This document shows, in pieces, positions 5,457 through 7,888 of a stretch of 7,888 nucleotides of DNA. The notes under the pieces were generated by a model. The model worked only from the letters and a program-made list of their open reading frames with translations, did no database searches and was not told where the DNA came from. Made by a program: the position numbers and the translations under genes. Each line of letters opens with the position of its first letter. Positions within the stretch are counted from its first letter, which is position 1. The stretch is from Asaia bogorensis (lineage in GTDB: Bacteria > Pseudomonadota > Alphaproteobacteria > Acetobacterales > Acetobacteraceae). The stretch spans positions 1-7,888 of the forward strand of contig CAMCHA010000098.1 of assembly GCA_945874515.1 (NCBI GenBank), given 5' to 3'.

Positions 5457-7888
5457 ATGTCTGGTTTCAACGATACACTGACCACAGGCGATGATATTTG
5501 GCCTACTGGTTTTGGCCGCGATAACTCCGGCAATGATCTCGTATTCGGCCTTGACGGTAATGACAGCATTGATGGCGGCAATGGCAATGACACGCTGCTG
5601 GGCGAAGTTGGGAATGACACGCTGATTGGTGGCGCGGGCGATGACACGCTGGATGGCGGCCAAGGCAATGACCGGCTGCTTGGCGGCACCGGCAATGACA
5701 GTCTGATCGGCGGCGCCGGGAACAATACGGGCCTTGGCGAGGGCGGCAATGACACCATCATCCGCGGCGATGATGCGGGCAATAACAGCCTGGATGGCGG
5801 GGGCAACGTTGACGTTCTGGATTATTCCCTGGTCACGCGCGACATCACGATTGATGTAACTAATTCAGCATCACAGCGCGCAACGCTCGATGGCATTGGC
5901 AATGATAGCATCACCGGCTTTGAAACCTATCTGCTCGGTGCGGGCAATGACAGGTTCCTGGGCGGCACTGGCGCCGCAACCATTGACGGCGGCGCGGGCA
6001 GTGACACGCTGACTGGCGGCGCCGCCAGTGACTCGATTGACGCGGGCGAGGGTGATGACGCTGACAGGGTGAACGCTGGCAATGGCAACAACACCGTCCT
6101 TGGCGGGGGCGGCAATGATACGCTGATCGGCGGCACGGCCCAGGACAGAATCGATGCCGGCACCGGCGATGACAGCGTGACCGCTAGCAGTGGCAACAAC
6201 ACGATCTTTGGCGGGGACGGCAATGATACGCTGACCGCTGGCTCAAACAATGACAGCATTGATGCCGGCATCGGTGATGACAGCGTGAACGCTGGCAGTG
6301 GCAACAACACCGTCCTTGGCGGTGACGGCAACGATAACCTGGTGACCGACGCCGGCGCTGACAGCCTTGATGGCGGCGTCGACAATGACACGATCAGCAC
6401 CGGCGGCGCCAATGACACAATCATCGGCGGCCTTGGCAATGATTGTATTTTGGGCGGTATCGGGAACAACTCTATCTTCGGCGACGATGGCAATGACACC
6501 ATTACTTCCGGTAACAATAATAGTACGTTGGACGGTGGAATCGGTGCTGACACGATTTATGCAGATAACAATGACGACTCGATCTTAGGTGGAAATGGTA
6601 ACGATACCATCTTTGATGATGGCGGTGATGATACGCTCATTGGCGGCGAAGGCGATGATTTCATCACGGCCAACGAACGCTCCGGTACCGGAAGTCAATT
6701 AGACAGTATCCTTGGCGGCGATGGCGCAGACACCATCGTCGGTATTAACGGAAATGCGAGCGGCGTAGACATCATCCTTGGTGGCGCAGGTTCGGATTCC
6801 ATCATTACGGATGCGCTTAGGGGTCCTGACAGCATCATTGAATTCGATGCTGATGGCGCCGGTAATGACACGATTTCCACCGGTACTCAGAATGATACGG
6901 TGTTCGGCGCCCTGGGTGATGATAGTATCGATGGCGGCAACAATGCCGACAGCCTTGATGGCGGCGGCGGCGAAGACACGCTGGTCGGCGGCAATGGCGA
7001 TGACACCCTTATCGGCGGCGATGGCAATGACTTCGCAATCTATGCTGATGCTTCCGCAGGTGTTGACGCCAATCTCTTATCCGGCAACGCCTCAGGCGGC
7101 GCGGGTAATGATGGTCTCAGCGGCATCGAAGGCCTGATCGGTTCAATCCATAACGATACGCTGACGGGTGATGGTGGTAAAAATACCATCCTTGCCGGGG
7201 ACGGCGATGATATTCTTGATGGCGGCGAAGGCGATGACATTCTGGAGGGCGGCGATGGCAATGACTTCGCGAGCTATGCCGGCGCAGCCGCGGGTGTTGA
7301 TGTGCAGCTTACCGGCGGCGGCAATGGCAACGCCTTAGGCGGCGCGGGTAATGATGGTCTGGTCAGCATCGAAGGGCTGATCGGTTCAGACCACAACGAC
7401 ACGCTGGTGGGTGATAATGGCGCCAATACCATCCTTGGTGGTGATGGGGTTGATAGTCTCTCCGGCGGTACCGGCAATGACTGGCTGGATTTTGGCCTCG
7501 GGAACGAAACCTTCGTTCGTGGCGCGTCTGATACCGGCAATGACACGCTGATTGGCGGCGACGGGACTGACAGGCTCGACCTTGAGTCAGACTGGGCATT
7601 CCTGAGCGAAGAAGGCGGCTTCTCGCTTTATCGGGATCAGACAGACACCATCTACGCCCAGGGCTGGGAAACGGTGGTCTGCTTCGCGGAAGGCACGCGC
7701 ATTGTAACGCCAAATGGCGAAGACGCGGTGGAAAACCTCCGCGCCGGAGACATGGTGCTGGCGATGCGGGATGGTCAGGCTGGGTTTGAACCACTCCGCT
7801 GGGTTGGCTTCATGGATGTCGCCGTGCCGCGCAATGCGGCCATGGCGGCCAAGACCGCGCCGGTGCTGATCAAGGCGGGCGCACTTGC
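5457..7888 (+). CDS. RTX calcium-binding repeat protein with C-terminal Hint domain (3' end beyond window)
   Basis: The frame is open for 810 codons and leaves the window without a stop. After a short N-terminus (1-21, [13 protein letters not shown]...) with no classical signal peptide or membrane segment, most of the protein (about 22-716) consists of RTX nonapeptides of the GGxGNDTLx type. These fold into a calcium-bound parallel beta-roll and are typical of proteins exported by type I secretion. The array is interrupted by three modules of the kind [17 protein letters not shown]...IEGLIGS..NDTL (about 117-162, 526-573, 604-651), known from many RTX proteins. A non-repeat linker (about 700-741) leads to [13 protein letters not shown], the start of a Hint_2 (Hedgehog/intein-like) domain with Cys742 as presumed nucleophile. 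The sequence stops at VLIKAGAL, before the expected second (His-containing) block. It is an acidic, Gly/Asp/Asn-rich protein whose only cysteines in the window are 330 and 742. A strong ribosome-binding site supports the start. Substrate, role and secretion system are unknown. No transporter genes are in the window. Confidence 0.93.
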   Translation, partial: MSGFNDTLTTGDDIWPTGFGRDNSGNDLVFGLDGNDSIDGGNGNDTLLGEVGNDTLIGGAGDDTLDGGQGNDRLLGGTGNDSLIGGAGNNTGLGEGGNDTIIRGDDAGNNSLDGGGNVDVLDYSLVTRDITIDVTNSASQRATLDGIGNDSITGFETYLLGAGNDRFLGGTGAATIDGGAGSDTLTGGAASDSIDAGEGDDADRVNAGNGNNTVLGGGGNDTLIGGTAQDRIDAGTGDDSVTASSGNNTIFGGDGNDTLTAGSNNDSIDAGIGDDSVNAGSGNNTVLGGDGNDNLVTDAGADSLDGGVDNDTISTGGANDTIIGGLGNDCILGGIGNNSIFGDDGNDTITSGNNNSTLDGGIGADTIYADNNDDSILGGNGNDTIFDDGGDDTLIGGEGDDFITANERSGTGSQLDSILGGDGADTIVGINGNASGVDIILGGAGSDSIITDALRGPDSIIEFDADGAGNDTISTGTQNDTVFGALGDDSIDGGNNADSLDGGGGEDTLVGGNGDDTLIGGDGNDFAIYADASAGVDANLLSGNASGGAGNDGLSGIEGLIGSIHNDTLTGDGGKNTILAGDGDDILDGGEGDDILEGGDGNDFASYAGAAAGVDVQLTGGGNGNALGGAGNDGLVSIEGLIGSDHNDTLVGDNGANTILGGDGVDSLSGGTGNDWLDFGLGNETFVRGASDTGNDTLIGGDGTDRLDLESDWAFLSEEGGFSLYRDQTDTIYAQGWETVVCFAEGTRIVTPNGEDAVENLRAGDMVLAMRDGQAGFEPLRWVGFMDVAVPRNAAMAAKTAPVLIKAGAL
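6072..6395 (+). repeat. three tandem 108-bp higher-order units inside the RTX tract
   Basis: Units 6072-6179, 6180-6287 and 6288-6395 are each exactly 108 bp (36 residues, four nonapeptides). They share the order NAGxGNNTV / LGGxGNDTL / xxxxxxDSI / DAGxGDDSV. Units 1 and 2 match through most of their length. The second half of unit 3 has diverged, ending DGGVDNDTI. The GNNTV half-site, with Asn in place of the usual Asp, is characteristic of these units. Confidence 0.75.
7020..7496 (+). repeat. tandem duplication of a ~78-residue RTX module
   Basis: The segment starting [14 protein letters not shown] (7020-7253) recurs as [14 protein letters not shown] (7254-7496) with a period of 234 bp. 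The second copy carries three extra residues (GNGNAL against NAS). The core [22 protein letters not shown]...NTIL is nearly identical, and one stretch of about 24 bases is exact in both copies. This is an in-frame tandem duplication of a non-nonapeptide insertion module plus its flanking RTX repeats. Confidence 0.8.
7680..7888 (+). other. Hint_2-type (Hedgehog/intein-like) domain, N-terminal part
   Basis: Residues 742 onward read [27 protein letters not shown], followed by PLRWVGF and [10 protein letters not shown]. This follows the Hint block A pattern Cys-x3-GT-x-I-x-T-x2-G-x3-VE-x-L-x2-GD-x-V. In intein and Hedgehog Hint folds this Cys makes the N-S acyl shift that cleaves the peptide bond before it, here between Val741 and Cys742. 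The later His and other catalytic blocks lie beyond the window, so activity cannot be judged. Family recognition is from motif memory, not from a search. Confidence 0.85.

Larger units (their letters stand above)
5520..7603 (+). repeat. RTX nonapeptide-encoding repeat tract
   Basis: A 27-bp coding periodicity (nine residues, consensus GGxGNDTL[IL]) runs through most of this stretch, with the DNA word GGCAATGACACGCTG recurring. Runs are near-perfect around 5550-5800, 5940-6440 and 6960-7020. They are less regular at about 6660-6860 (residues 402-470), where longer segments such as [14 protein letters not shown] and [11 protein letters not shown] interrupt the period. The GNDT/GDDS positions supply the expected calcium-binding Asp and Asn residues. 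The DNA-level repetition makes the tract prone to slippage, recombination and assembly error. Confidence 0.92.

Noticed and set aside
5261..5806. Minus-strand open frame of 181 codons, with similar ones at 5927-6553, 7040-7261, 7274-7546 and 7363-7794
   Set aside because: They run antisense to the RTX repeats and give Ser/Leu/Pro low-complexity products, the expected shadow of a repetitive GGC-AAT-GAC reading frame. No ribosome-binding or family signal supports them.
5520..7603. Repeated DNA that could suggest a CRISPR array or minisatellite
   Set aside because: The 27-bp period is in frame, encodes RTX nonapeptides throughout and has no unique spacers. It is a coding repeat.

Overview
The window comes from a GC-rich alphaproteobacterium. 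The aroQ-accB-accC order, the high GC and the style of the protein families point toward Rhodospirillales/Acetobacteraceae, but that placement is inferred from gene content and not tested. The left 4.6 kb holds densely packed housekeeping genes. The right 3.3 kb holds a large accessory surface or secreted-protein gene behind a long, partly AT-rich intergenic region.

Layout. On the minus strand, aroQ (3-dehydroquinate dehydratase II), accB (biotin carboxyl carrier protein) and accC (biotin carboxylase) form a tight operon read right to left. aroQ and accB overlap by 4 bases (ATGA), and accB and accC are 27 bases apart. A GC-rich stem-loop follows accC. Divergently, thiS and thiG (sulfur carrier and thiazole synthase of thiamine biosynthesis) run on the plus strand with 2 bases between them. 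thiG collides tail-to-tail with aat (leucyl/phenylalanyl-tRNA-protein transferase, minus), and the two coding regions overlap by 33 bases. Just upstream of aat, on the same strand, is an Lrp/AsnC-family regulator.

Between the regulator (start at 4607) and the next gene (start at 5457) lie about 850 bases without a convincing gene. The first part is GC-rich. The second (about 5130-5280) is an AT-rich island with a perfect TATAAT box sitting inside an inverted repeat. It leads into a long plus-strand open frame, 5457 to the end of the window, 810 codons without a stop and cut by the window edge. This encodes an RTX-type (GGxGxDxUx) calcium-binding repeat protein. Near residue 742 it changes abruptly into a Hint (Hedgehog/intein-like) domain of the Hint_2 type, starting with the expected Cys. 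This is the most interesting feature of the window: a probably exported, calcium-folded repeat protein carrying a potentially self-cleaving module. Its repeats show recent internal duplication (three 108-bp units, and a 78-residue module repeated in tandem) and a compositionally different central patch.

How the genes work together: AccB and AccC are two of the acetyl-CoA carboxylase subunits that make malonyl-CoA. AroQ serves the shikimate pathway. ThiS and ThiG build the thiazole half of thiamine. Aat marks proteins for N-end-rule degradation. None of these has an evident functional link to the RTX-Hint protein.
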